Notes under the pieces: model-generated | What the model was told of the DNA's origin: nothing | Databases searched by the model: none | The model's input: only the letters and a program-made list of their open reading frames with translations | Position numbers and translations under genes: made by a program | IMG/VR virus record: IMGVR_UViG_3300030329_003373 | Coordinates: 1-45,777 of that record | Direction: 5' to 3' (one strand) | Origin: a virus | DNA: 45,777 bases | Shown here: one piece after another, positions 14,349-22,319 of the stretch | Numbering within the stretch: position 1 is the first letter of the stretch | Layout of the letters: every line of letters starts with the position of its first letter

Positions 14349-15164
14349 ATGAGCAAGATACTACTGGACGCAGGGCCATCCGAGAGGGGGTGGCACCGCA
14401 TTGAGACTGCCGCACGGTGCCTGCGCTTCTTCGCGCTGCGCGAGAGTGGGGCTGTGCCCTTCCCTGAGAGCGAGCCTCTCATACGGGGCTCCCTGGTCCA
14501 CATCGGATTGGCGCACATATACGCCCGCAAGCAGGCGGCAGACTCTGGAAACGATCCAGAGAAATACTACAGCCCGATGGATGCAATCCTGAAGTTAGCA
14601 GAAAAGAATGGCCCCACATGGGAAGGGTTGGTTGACCACTGTTGCGACATGGTGAACGCATACCGCCTGCGATGGGGCGACGATAAGAAGTGGAAAGTCA
14701 TTTCTGTGGAAGAAGAGTTGCGTGCTACGCTTAGAGGTAAGTGGTTGTATACACAACGAGCAGACCTAATCGTCGAAGATGAGCACGGTAAGGTTTGGAT
14801 TGTAGACCACAAGACTGCTTATAGGATTGCGTCGGTAACACTCAGTCCACATATTCTAGATGGTCAAATGCTTGGCTATCAGATGTTTGGCAGAAAGAGA
14901 TTCGGTAAAAGATTCGGTGGAGTTATCATCAACCGCATCACAACACGCGCACCGTTTGCTTTCGACAGGTCTTTACTTGAGCCTGCACCAGATGCGTTGT
15001 CGAGGTTTGTCGGAAACCTTTGCGACGTAGAAGAAATGATTGAGAGGTACGAAGGTCGTCCACCTATGGAATGGCCCGGTACATATTCGAATATGATTTG
15101 CACACACAAGTATGGAAAGTGTGATGCGTTTGAACAATGTCAGTGGGGAGTAAGTAGTGAGTAA
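14349..15164 (+). CDS. Cas4/RecB-like Fe-S PD-(D/E)XK nuclease
   Basis: A 271-residue exonuclease. Visible elements: C24 in TAARCLRFF, H51 in RGSLVH, D139 in RADLIVED, the DxK pair D153-H-K155 in VDHKTA, the QMLGYQ motif near residue 170, and a C-terminal cysteine trio C251, C258, C264. One N-terminal plus three C-terminal cysteines is the arrangement that holds a 4Fe-4S cluster in Cas4/AddB-type nucleases. It probably resects DNA ends for recombination; the next gene is a RecA-like ATPase, a pairing typical of phage annealing/recombination modules. There is no CRISPR array, so a phage DNA-metabolism role is the likelier reading. The end overlaps the next gene by eight bases. Confidence 0.9.
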   Translation: MSKILLDAGPSERGWHRIETAARCLRFFALRESGAVPFPESEPLIRGSLVHIGLAHIYARKQAADSGNDPEKYYSPMDAILKLAEKNGPTWEGLVDHCCDMVNAYRLRWGDDKKWKVISVEEELRATLRGKWLYTQRADLIVEDEHGKVWIVDHKTAYRIASVTLSPHILDGQMLGYQMFGRKRFGKRFGGVIINRITTRAPFAFDRSLLEPAPDALSRFVGNLCDVEEMIERYEGRPPMEWPGTYSNMICTHKYGKCDAFEQCQWGVSSE

Positions 15165-16062
15165 ACAGAAGGTAGAAGAGTCAGGAGTATTCGCAGTGGT
15201 CTACGGACCATCGAAGACAGGTAAGAGCACGGCGACGGGAGCAGCAGGGGCGGCGGGATTATTCATCGCGCAACCGGGGGGGCTGCTTCCGATTACCAAC
15301 TATCTTGGTTTGAGTGGAGTCGAATACTTGGCGCCGACCAATGTTCAGGAGGCTTCCAAGATCGTTCGAGACAATGCGGGTAAGCATCCAACAATCGTAG
15401 TTGATGACTTTTCTCTATTGGTCGAGCAGACAATCCAACAACTTGAGAAGAAACATTCCTTCGGAGATATGTGGCGAGCACTCCGACACCAAGTTTTAGA
15501 AATGCGTGACGCAGCTAGAACTGCAACAGCCAAGAAAACCCATGTCATATTCAACTGTCATCAATCACCGCCTAAGACTTCCTCTGGTAAGTACGTTAGG
15601 GGCGGGCCGCAATTGCCCGGTCAATTACCAGAACAGTTTTCAGCATTCGCAGATGTCGTTGCCCGAGTCAAGTACGATGCGACGGCAGCACCCTGGAAGT
15701 ACATACTACGCACCGGCCCTGACGCTGAGTATATCAGCGGCGATAGGCTCGACATTTTCCCTGACCCTGCTCCGATAAATGTAGGAGAAGCACTGCGATG
15801 CGCTGGCTACGATATTCCTAGAGCCAAGGGATTAGAGTGGATGGAAGGCGTAGTGAATGACTTATCTTCATTGGTATTAAAGAATGACATACTCGAATGG
15901 AGAACAACATTGAAGCCAGCAGCAGAAAAGCTGCGAAAGAAATACGAATTACCTCATGTTCGCTGGGCGATACAGGACTCTCTACATAGAGCCGTCTTGC
16001 TTAATGCGAAAAACAATCTTCTCGACAACTTGTTTGCCGAGGAAAACCTGGAAGAGTGGTAG
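15157..16062 (+). CDS. RecA-like/Sak4-type P-loop ATPase
   Basis: A 301-residue ATPase with Walker A GPSKTGKS (17-24), a Walker B-like TIVVDDFS (near 80) and a VIFNCHQ segment corresponding to a RecA-fold core strand. This matches the phage AAA_24 (PF13479)/Sak4 group, RecA-core proteins that promote single-strand annealing with an SSB. It starts with GTG inside the nuclease stop region (GTGAGTAA) and is followed by the SSB-like gene, supporting a recombination module. The C-terminal 80 residues extend beyond the usual core and are of unknown function. Confidence 0.8.
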   Translation: MSKQKVEESGVFAVVYGPSKTGKSTATGAAGAAGLFIAQPGGLLPITNYLGLSGVEYLAPTNVQEASKIVRDNAGKHPTIVVDDFSLLVEQTIQQLEKKHSFGDMWRALRHQVLEMRDAARTATAKKTHVIFNCHQSPPKTSSGKYVRGGPQLPGQLPEQFSAFADVVARVKYDATAAPWKYILRTGPDAEYISGDRLDIFPDPAPINVGEALRCAGYDIPRAKGLEWMEGVVNDLSSLVLKNDILEWRTTLKPAAEKLRKKYELPHVRWAIQDSLHRAVLLNAKNNLLDNLFAEENLEEW

Positions 16063-16167
16063 TCCGAGGTGGGATAATTTTTTTATTGTTTTTACCTCTC
16101 TCACTTAGGGCTACTGCTCTTCCTTTTACCCAAAACACAACAACATATGAAACGAGGTCCATTTATT

Positions 16168-16722
16168 ATGGAAAATCTTAGTATTGAACTGAACTTTGAA
16201 GGAGTAAACGCGGCTGGAGGATTGGGTTCTTTGCCCGCTGGCCTTCACGCAGCATCGATTGCGGAGTTTAAGCACTTCCCTGATACAAACCGGCTGTACG
16301 CTTACATGGTTACGAATGGTATTCGTCACCGCGAAAGCTTTGGTTTGGATAATCCCAACAGCCTTCCTTTCGTGAAAGCATTTCTCTTGTCCGCTGGCGT
16401 TCCAGAAGACAAGGTGGCTGGAAAGAACAAGGTTCCCTTTCACAAGCTGTGTGGCCGTGATGTATTCTTCCAATACACTCCTGCTGATACAGACGATAGT
16501 GGGAACCGCATCGATGGTAGTTACGCTCGATACGTTTTCTACCAACAAGGTCAGTGGGAACAGATGGTTGCGTACAGCAACAACGCACCATCAAACTCTG
16601 ATGTCGTAGTTGAAGAGCCGACATCGAATGGCGCATCCTCAACTGCACCCGTTGAAGCTGTGGGAGCAGCGGACGACGATGGGGATGACTTCGACTTCTT
16701 GCTCAACGATAGTGATGAGTAA
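16168..16722 (+). CDS. Putative single-stranded DNA-binding protein
   Basis: A 184-residue protein. The ATG at 16147 is seven codons upstream, but the sequence ACGAGG 14 bases before the ATG at 16168 matches the phage's usual ribosome site, so the shorter form is preferred. The first 120 residues are beta-rich with several aromatic residues. A disordered Ser/Pro/Ala linker follows, and the last 17 residues form an acidic tail (DDDGDDFDFLLNDSDE). That domain order, with a tail that recruits partner proteins, is typical of SSBs. The neighbours (Sak4-like ATPase and DNA polymerase) fit. The OB fold itself cannot be seen directly. Confidence 0.7.
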   Translation: MENLSIELNFEGVNAAGGLGSLPAGLHAASIAEFKHFPDTNRLYAYMVTNGIRHRESFGLDNPNSLPFVKAFLLSAGVPEDKVAGKNKVPFHKLCGRDVFFQYTPADTDDSGNRIDGSYARYVFYQQGQWEQMVAYSNNAPSNSDVVVEEPTSNGASSTAPVEAVGAADDDGDDFDFLLNDSDE

Positions 16723-19264
16723 GGCGATCGAATCCTTTAACGGAGCCCTTTGCAGGTCGTGTCCTCTTGGATGCGACCTGCATCGCTCCGGTGAAATGTT
16801 TCCAGTAGGAGCGGAAACCCATGATGGCGATAAGATTGCCATTATAGGTACGGCCCCTGGTAACCGAGAGATAGAAGAGGGTCGCCCTTTCGTCGGCCCG
16901 AGTGGGATGGAGTTACAAGCTGCCTTGGATGCAGTGGGGATCTCCCGCACAGATTGTCACCTTACGAATACGATTGCCTGTAGACCGAAGGCCGATGACC
17001 TATCCGGCTATATGCTCAGACTAGGTAGGCGTAACAGAAAACGCAGATCAAAAGATGAGCCTGAATGGTCTACCCCACACTCTTGCTGCAAGCCCAGGCT
17101 GCACAAAGAGTTGGAAAGTTTTACTAAATTCATTTGCCTTGGCGCCACCGCAGCGGCTGCGCTTAGAGGCGGCAACCCTTCCATTATGAAGCTGAGAGGT
17201 TCATGTGAAACGATTCCCGCACCTTGGGATAGGACTAAGAACATTCTCGTTGCATACACTCTGCACCCCGATTTTGTAATCCAAAGACCTAAGTGGCGAT
17301 CTACTTATCAACATGACATAGCCAAAGCTGCTAGGTTTTTTGATGGAAACCTTTTGTGGAAAGACCCGCTAATCTTGCGGCCCCAGTCAATCAGAGAGGT
17401 TCAGTCCGCATTGGCTGCTCTACGGGCAGCGGGTAAGCCGATTGCGTATGACGTTGAGACTGATGCTAAGAATCCGCTAGATGCCCGACTGAGGTGTGTC
17501 GCTTTCTCTAATGAGAAGACTGCGGTAGTTGTGCCCATCTTATCTATCGACGGCGCTACTCGTAGTTTCAACCCGCAAGAAGAGAAAATCCTATTGGAGA
17601 TTCTTAGAAACTTTCTCAAGAATCCTGGGGTACCCCTTCTCGGACACAACGCAGGCCAATACGATAGAATCGTTTGTGAAGAACAGTTGGGTGTAACCCC
17701 TAAGTTATCCGCAGATACTTTGTTGATGCACCTACTCGCAGATAACGAAATGCCTCACAACCTAGGCTTTGTGGGCTCTAGGTATACAGACTTTACGGAA
17801 GCCTGGAAAGCTGACCATACAGCTACGCAAGCACGCACTGACCACGAACTACATACCTACTGCGCCAAAGACTCTTGCGTAACTATACGTGCGATGAAGC
17901 CTCTGACAGAAGTGATTAAGAAGAGAGAGCAGTGGCCCCTATTAAAGCTGGAGCATCAACTACAAGACATTGGCTGCAAGATGCAGCGTCTTGGAATGTT
18001 TGTAGACCAAGCGAAGCTATTGGAACATGAGTTTAGATTTGAGACTGAGGGCAAGAAGTATCGAGATATATGCCTAGAGATAGGGCCGACAGACTTTAAT
18101 CCCAACTCTACTACTCAACTCAGGAAAATACTTTTCGATGAATGGGGATTGTCGCCAGTCAAATACAACGAGAAAAGCGGTGACCCTAGTACAGATGATG
18201 ACTCTCTACGAAGGATGCTTACGGAGTATGGGCTAGACGAAGAAAAGAATACCTTTATTCAAGCTATTCGTTTGGTCAGACGAAATACAAAACTACTGAG
18301 CACATACATCAAACCTCTACGCTCGGGCTTGGTACTGCCTGATGGTCGAGTACACCCAGCGTACAATCGATTACCCGCTACAGGTCGGTACTCATCTTCG
18401 GAGCCGAATGCTCAAAACATTCCTTACGATCTTAGGGACTTGTTTATTCCCCAGCCCGGTCATGTGTTTGTTGGCGCTGATGCTGACCAGTTGGAGTTGC
18501 GGTACATCGCAGAAGAAGCGAACGCTGAAAGACTTATTGAAGTTATTAATTCGGGCCTAGACCCACATAACGAGACAATGGAGATTGTTTATGGAAAAAG
18601 CATATGGTCGCTCAAAGGAGCGCCAGAAGAGAGAACGCAAAAAGGCAAAGACGCTTTCAAAGCTACGCGAGGCGTTACCAAGAATGTCCGATACGCATGG
18701 CAGTACGCAGCCAGCGTCCCGAGAATATGGGAAGCAGTCGTCAGTGTTGAGGATGATGAGGGTAAACTCATCTACTCGCACCTTACGAAAAGGGACATTC
18801 GCGATGTTGTCCGAGGATTGGAGAGGGCAGATCCCGAGATCCCCCAATGGTGGCAGCAGACGCGGAACAGTTACAGAAGAAATGGATACGTAGCAGATTC
18901 TCTTTGGGGTAGGCGTCGAGACTTTAAAGATGAAGAGAAGCTAAATGAGTTGGTGAACCACCCAATACAAACAGGTGGAGCAGTTGTGGTGCATGAATCT
19001 ATGCTGCAACTAACTACGGGCCACCCAGGTAGAGCGACAGAAACTGTAGAGCAAAGTGATGTTGGCGTCATACCATTCGACTTTGAGAATAAGACAGGTC
19101 TAGTGAACCAGTGTCACGATTCTCTATTGTTCGAAGTGCCCGAGGATGATGGAGAGAAAGTAAAGGAGTGGCTTCAAACTGCGATGACTCGTCGCCGTAG
19201 GGATGGAGCCCGAGTCAACTATACAGCCGAAGCGGAGATCGGCATGAATTGGAAGGAGGTGTGA
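16715..19264 (+). CDS. Uracil-DNA-glycosylase-like/family A DNA polymerase fusion
   Basis: An 850-residue protein from the ATG at 16715, which overlaps the SSB stop (ATGAGTAA); a longer frame from 16610 would run through the SSB gene. Residues 1-200 resemble a family 4 uracil-DNA glycosylase: C13, C16, later CRPK and HSCC cysteines for a 4Fe-4S cluster, GTAPG (45-49), PFVGPSG (58-64), and LHPDF near the end. Then comes a 3'-5' exonuclease (DVE at 246-248, HNAGQYD, YCAKD) and a family A polymerase: motif A DADQLELR (589-596), motif B R652/K656/Y660/Y664, motif C HDS (801-803). This is the replicative polymerase. Unusual points are Thr replacing the usual Glu in the glycosylase GEAPG motif and Ser replacing Glu in HDE. 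Confidence 0.9.
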   Translation: MSKAIESFNGALCRSCPLGCDLHRSGEMFPVGAETHDGDKIAIIGTAPGNREIEEGRPFVGPSGMELQAALDAVGISRTDCHLTNTIACRPKADDLSGYMLRLGRRNRKRRSKDEPEWSTPHSCCKPRLHKELESFTKFICLGATAAAALRGGNPSIMKLRGSCETIPAPWDRTKNILVAYTLHPDFVIQRPKWRSTYQHDIAKAARFFDGNLLWKDPLILRPQSIREVQSALAALRAAGKPIAYDVETDAKNPLDARLRCVAFSNEKTAVVVPILSIDGATRSFNPQEEKILLEILRNFLKNPGVPLLGHNAGQYDRIVCEEQLGVTPKLSADTLLMHLLADNEMPHNLGFVGSRYTDFTEAWKADHTATQARTDHELHTYCAKDSCVTIRAMKPLTEVIKKREQWPLLKLEHQLQDIGCKMQRLGMFVDQAKLLEHEFRFETEGKKYRDICLEIGPTDFNPNSTTQLRKILFDEWGLSPVKYNEKSGDPSTDDDSLRRMLTEYGLDEEKNTFIQAIRLVRRNTKLLSTYIKPLRSGLVLPDGRVHPAYNRLPATGRYSSSEPNAQNIPYDLRDLFIPQPGHVFVGADADQLELRYIAEEANAERLIEVINSGLDPHNETMEIVYGKSIWSLKGAPEERTQKGKDAFKATRGVTKNVRYAWQYAASVPRIWEAVVSVEDDEGKLIYSHLTKRDIRDVVRGLERADPEIPQWWQQTRNSYRRNGYVADSLWGRRRDFKDEEKLNELVNHPIQTGGAVVVHESMLQLTTGHPGRATETVEQSDVGVIPFDFENKTGLVNQCHDSLLFEVPEDDGEKVKEWLQTAMTRRRRDGARVNYTAEAEIGMNWKEV

Positions 19265-19434
19265 TGTATAAATCGGAAAAGGTATTCGACATAGCAAATA
19301 GAAAACCTTGGACATTGAGAATACTTTTTAACGGAGAACCTGTGTTTACAGGGACTTATACAGCCTTGGATGGAGCAAACCGGGCTGAGAAAAAAGCGAT
19401 AAAAAGATTATCATTAGAGGGAAAAAATGGCTGA
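19264..19434 (+). CDS. Small hypothetical protein (56 aa)
   Basis: A 56-residue protein whose ATG at 19264 overlaps the polymerase stop (TGATG) and has a perfect AGGAGG five bases upstream. An earlier in-frame codon at 19249 would remove that spacing. The product is basic, with a probable beta strand near KPWTLRILFNGEPVF and a charged helix at the end. It overlaps the next gene by eight bases. No function is suggested by the sequence. Confidence 0.7.
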   Translation: MYKSEKVFDIANRKPWTLRILFNGEPVFTGTYTALDGANRAEKKAIKRLSLEGKNG

Positions 19435-19879
19435 CCCAAGAAAGATTAAACATTTGAGGGTGTTCTACGCCCACCCGTCAGGGCACGGCCTAGATAAAAT
19501 CGAGAAAGATCGTTTAGATTTGCAGGAACTTCTGACGAAACGATTCCACAAAAAGATAGGGGCTTATATGTCTCCTAACATTAGGGTCGTTTCTGGAAGA
19601 AGGGAGCATCAACAATCATTTTCTGGTGATTGGGAACAGTGGCAGAAGAGGGTTGTAGCTAAGAAACATTCTATGACTGGAGATATTTGCTATCGGATAT
19701 TCGTCGTACCTGATGAGGTATGCGGACGTTCTACTGCGGCAATCATACAGCACGCAAAGAATGCAAAGCGAACAGTCTATTTGTGGGAAAAGGATTCAGG
19801 AAAACTGAAACCAGTGAGAGGGATTGAAACTTTTGATGCGGAGGATTGGACTTCCGGTTTCCGCATCTTGACCAATTAG
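19427..19879 (+). CDS. Hypothetical alpha/beta protein, possibly deoxyribosyltransferase-like
   Basis: A 150-residue protein. It begins with RVFYAHPSGH, a strand-loop seen at the N-terminus of small phage nucleoside 2-deoxyribosyltransferase-like proteins, and later has FVVPDEVCGRSTAAIIQHAK followed by RTVYLW, a pattern that fits a Rossmann-like strand-helix-strand. If correct it would act on nucleosides or nucleotides. The resemblance is weak, and other Rossmann-type folds are equally possible. Start and stop overlap or nearly touch neighbours in the run of small genes after the polymerase. Confidence 0.55.
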   Translation: MADPRKIKHLRVFYAHPSGHGLDKIEKDRLDLQELLTKRFHKKIGAYMSPNIRVVSGRREHQQSFSGDWEQWQKRVVAKKHSMTGDICYRIFVVPDEVCGRSTAAIIQHAKNAKRTVYLWEKDSGKLKPVRGIETFDAEDWTSGFRILTN

Positions 19880-19887
19880 GAGAGAAG

Positions 19888-20112
19888 ATGAAAGTCGATA
19901 TAGAGAAAGTGAAAGAAATCCTAAACCGTTTAAGGGAAAAGGGTTTCACTGATGAGCAGATAGCTATTGCTATCGGAAAGCAAATGCCTGGGGAGGTACA
20001 CCCGAGTTCTGTGAGTGTTTATCGCTGGCGAGCGGGTAGAAATAAGCCGGGGAGAGCCTTTAGTTGGGCGATTCTAGAATTAGGAAAAATGGATGAAAGG
20101 AGTGCAAAATGA
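19888..20112 (+). CDS. Small XRE/Cro-like HTH protein
   Basis: A 74-residue basic protein. The ATG at 19888 has AGGAGA ten bases upstream; a frame opening at 19846 lies within the preceding gene. Residues 20-50 (FTDEQIAIAIGKQM, then SSVSVYRWRAGRNKPG) fit a helix-turn-helix of the XRE/Cro or phage-origin-binding type, where the second helix ends in W and a basic loop. It may regulate this late replication operon or bind the origin. It overlaps the SMC-like gene by four bases (ATGA). Confidence 0.7.
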   Translation: MKVDIEKVKEILNRLREKGFTDEQIAIAIGKQMPGEVHPSSVSVYRWRAGRNKPGRAFSWAILELGKMDERSAK

Positions 20113-21431
20113 GTTTTGTTAAAGAGATCACGACAAATATCAAGAGTAAAGATGGTAACTCTAAGACGTTTAATCTTGGAAAGCATACGCTTTTGATTGG
20201 ACCTAATGAGAGTGGGAAATCTTCTATCGCAGAAGCGGTTCAGTTGGCGCTAACAGGGTCAGCTTTCGGTATGCTGTATAGAAATAAACCAATTAAAAGT
20301 GGCGATCAGTTGTCCACACTTCGGCCCGAAGGGTCTGAGGTTGTCTATGCCCAGGCTGTACTGGACAGCGGCGAGTCGGCTGATTGGGTATTGGAAGAAG
20401 GTAAGCGCCCCAAAAGGCATGGTGTGCAGGGTTATGCTTTGCCGATGAATGACCTAAAAGCGGTCATGGCTGGGAGTGATGCGACTATTCGAAGCTTCTT
20501 CTATGACAATCTCATCGGACAGAGTTTGAATGAAGACGTGTTGGCTAACTTGCCCGAGGGGTTGTGGAATTCGTTTGAAGAGATTGCCGGTGTAGAATCC
20601 GTGTCTGTCACTTCTCTCATCACAGCCTTGGGCAAGCGTAAGCGGGAAGAGTCTTCTAAATCTAAGGCTGCTCAACAGATGCTTGAATTGCTGAATCCTG
20701 AAATTGTCAGTGATACTCAATTGTCTACCTTGTGGCTCCAACTTGCCGAAGCTGAACGACTAGAACGTTTAAAGGAAATGTATCGGACATACCGAGATTC
20801 CGAAGGGCAAGTCGATGAGAGTAATCCGATTCTAGAAAAGATAAAGGCTTCGCTCAAGTCGTTCGGACCTAAAGAAAAGATTCAGAATATGATGACTCCT
20901 GACGATGCTCGAAAGAAGTTGGAAGAAGCTTACGCGAAAAAGGGCGAGTATCAAGCTGCTCTCAGCGCCAAGCAAGTAGTCGAAGACTCCAAGAAGTATG
21001 CCCAGGAGATCGCTGAGTTAGAAAAGGCTTTGATTAATACGATCCCAGCCCTTCTTAAAGACCAAGGTGCTTGGAATAAATACCAGAAATCGGTCAATGA
21101 GTTTCTACCTTCGGGCGATACATTCAAAGTCATCGACAATGGTTCTGTAAAGATGGGCCTTGCCCGAGATAATGGCCTACACATAGCCCTATCGGGCAGC
21201 ACTGAGGCTCGAATCCTTGCGGCCATGTCAGCGGGGTTGCTCGAAAATCTCAGAGAGAACGGGGATTATCCAGCTTTGATTGTGTTGGATGATCGTATGT
21301 GGGACACCTCGACGTTAGCGAAGACGATGAAAGAGTTAGAAAAGGTAGACTGCCAAGTCATCGTTATGAGCACTCAGAAACCAAGAGGCCGGGAACGTGA
21401 AGCCTGGACCTACATCGAGTTAGAAAAATGA
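20109..21431 (+). CDS. SMC/Rad50-like ATPase, short form
   Basis: A 440-residue ATPase with Walker A GPNESGKS (31-38), an ABC-type signature ALSGSTEAR near residue 360, and Walker B ALIVLDD (D394, D395). The middle (about 170-300) is helical and charged but far shorter than the coiled coils of SbcC or Rad50. The organisation matches phage gp46-like or RecF-like proteins that handle DNA ends. No separate SbcD/gp47-type nuclease is seen, so its partner may be the Cas4-like nuclease or may be missing. It overlaps both neighbours by four bases. Confidence 0.85.
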   Translation: MSFVKEITTNIKSKDGNSKTFNLGKHTLLIGPNESGKSSIAEAVQLALTGSAFGMLYRNKPIKSGDQLSTLRPEGSEVVYAQAVLDSGESADWVLEEGKRPKRHGVQGYALPMNDLKAVMAGSDATIRSFFYDNLIGQSLNEDVLANLPEGLWNSFEEIAGVESVSVTSLITALGKRKREESSKSKAAQQMLELLNPEIVSDTQLSTLWLQLAEAERLERLKEMYRTYRDSEGQVDESNPILEKIKASLKSFGPKEKIQNMMTPDDARKKLEEAYAKKGEYQAALSAKQVVEDSKKYAQEIAELEKALINTIPALLKDQGAWNKYQKSVNEFLPSGDTFKVIDNGSVKMGLARDNGLHIALSGSTEARILAAMSAGLLENLRENGDYPALIVLDDRMWDTSTLAKTMKELEKVDCQVIVMSTQKPRGREREAWTYIELEK

Positions 21432-21640
21432 TACGAATGTTTAGTTGTGATCGCCACGATAAAATGTTGATCATCCATCAAGAGTTGGTTTGTCCGTTGT
21501 GTAAATACATAACGGACACCGCAGAAGCGCGAGAGCACGCGGAAGAAGCCTTGTCCTGTTTGCAGGACGACGACTTAGTGATGGAATTATCTGACGTAGC
21601 TGATAAACTAGTGTCATCAATGGAGAAGCTTAGTCAGTAA
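21428..21640 (+). CDS. Small zinc-knuckle-like protein (70 aa)
   Basis: A 70-residue protein. C7-x2-H10 near the start and VCPLC (C22, C25) form a possible CxxH-x11-CxxC zinc site. The rest is an acidic helix. Its start overlaps the SMC-like stop (ATGA) and its own stop overlaps the next start (TAATG), placing it in the same translational unit; it may be an accessory of that ATPase. No family is recognised. Confidence 0.7.
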   Translation: MIRMFSCDRHDKMLIIHQELVCPLCKYITDTAEAREHAEEALSCLQDDDLVMELSDVADKLVSSMEKLSQ

Positions 21641-21915
21641 TGTCTTTTTCAGAACTGTTTCCAATGATAAAAGAGTCGGTAAGCGATTATGAATGGCATT
21701 ACACACTTCATTTAATGGACATGCTCGAAGAGAAGACTGGTGGAGAAGTTATCCCTGTCACTAATTTTGATAATTTTATTGGGTTTGCTCTCATGGCAAA
21801 TGATAGAATTGTTTCTATGGTAGAGCATCAAGAGGATGACTCTCTATCTGACACCATCGATGCTCTTGGATATATGTTTTTCCATGTGTACGGAAGTAAC
21901 CGGGCAGAAGCCTAA
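21640..21915 (+). CDS. Hypothetical acidic protein (91 aa)
   Basis: A 91-residue acidic, mostly helical protein beginning MSFSELFPMIKESVSDYEWH. It overlaps the upstream stop (TAATG). No motif or membrane segment is seen. It belongs to the overlapping gene run that follows the polymerase. Confidence 0.65.
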   Translation: MSFSELFPMIKESVSDYEWHYTLHLMDMLEEKTGGEVIPVTNFDNFIGFALMANDRIVSMVEHQEDDSLSDTIDALGYMFFHVYGSNRAEA

Positions 21916-21933
21916 ATAGGGGAGTTAAGTCTT

Positions 21934-22185
21934 GTGCCGGTTCGTTTGGGACAAAGATTTCTATTAAAAGGTAGTCTGCCCCAAGTCGTTATGAGTTATG
22001 CCGTTTCCGAACCTGGAGAGTGGACGGCGGCTTCTATTGCTCAAGACATAGAAGTCACTATCTACTCTGTTAATGAGAGTATCGGATCTCTAAGACGTAG
22101 AGGTTTGATATTGATTCGGGAAAGGTCCATTCTTCCTACTGAAACTGGAAAAACATTACTGCTCCGTTCGATGGAACGACAGTAA
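21934..22185 (+). CDS. Small winged-helix protein (83 aa)
   Basis: An 83-residue protein starting with GTG, with AGGGGAG about 11 bases upstream. Residues about 28-75 (WTAASIAQDIEVTIYSVNES, then IGSLRRRGLILIRER) match a winged helix-turn-helix: helix, recognition helix, then the L/I-rich wing followed by a T-E-x-G segment. This is the layout of MarR/RrF2-like DNA-binding domains without extra parts. As the last gene of the rightward block it may regulate the switch to late expression. The operator is unknown. Confidence 0.65.
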   Translation: MPVRLGQRFLLKGSLPQVVMSYAVSEPGEWTAASIAQDIEVTIYSVNESIGSLRRRGLILIRERSILPTETGKTLLLRSMERQ

Positions 22186-22193
22186 CCATCCCC

Positions 22194-22292
22194 CCAACCC
22201 CTTTGCCTATATCTTTGATTGTTTTTTAGTAAAAGCAGGGCTGTTTAACTTTCAGAGATTCCTACCAGGCAAGGGGGTTGGTTTTATTTTTA
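22194..22292 (+). terminator. Long-stem terminator closing the rightward block
   Basis: CCAACCCCTTTGCCT (22194-22208) pairs over all 15 positions (one G-U) with AGGCAAGGGGGTTGG (22267-22281), separated by a 58-base loop and followed by TTTTATTTTTAT. The loop is unusually long for an intrinsic terminator. On the opposite strand no T-run follows, so it should act on rightward transcripts only. Confidence 0.75.
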
Positions 22293-22319
22293 TGTTACTA
22301 TGTACTGCCAGGAGTGATT

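Noticed and set aside
14349-15164. CRISPR-associated Cas4
   Set aside because: No repeat-spacer array or other cas gene is present; the neighbours are phage recombination genes.
16610-16714. Extended N-terminus for the DNA polymerase
   Set aside because: The extra 35 residues are out-of-frame reading of the SSB gene tail; ATG at 16715 gives the usual stop-start overlap.
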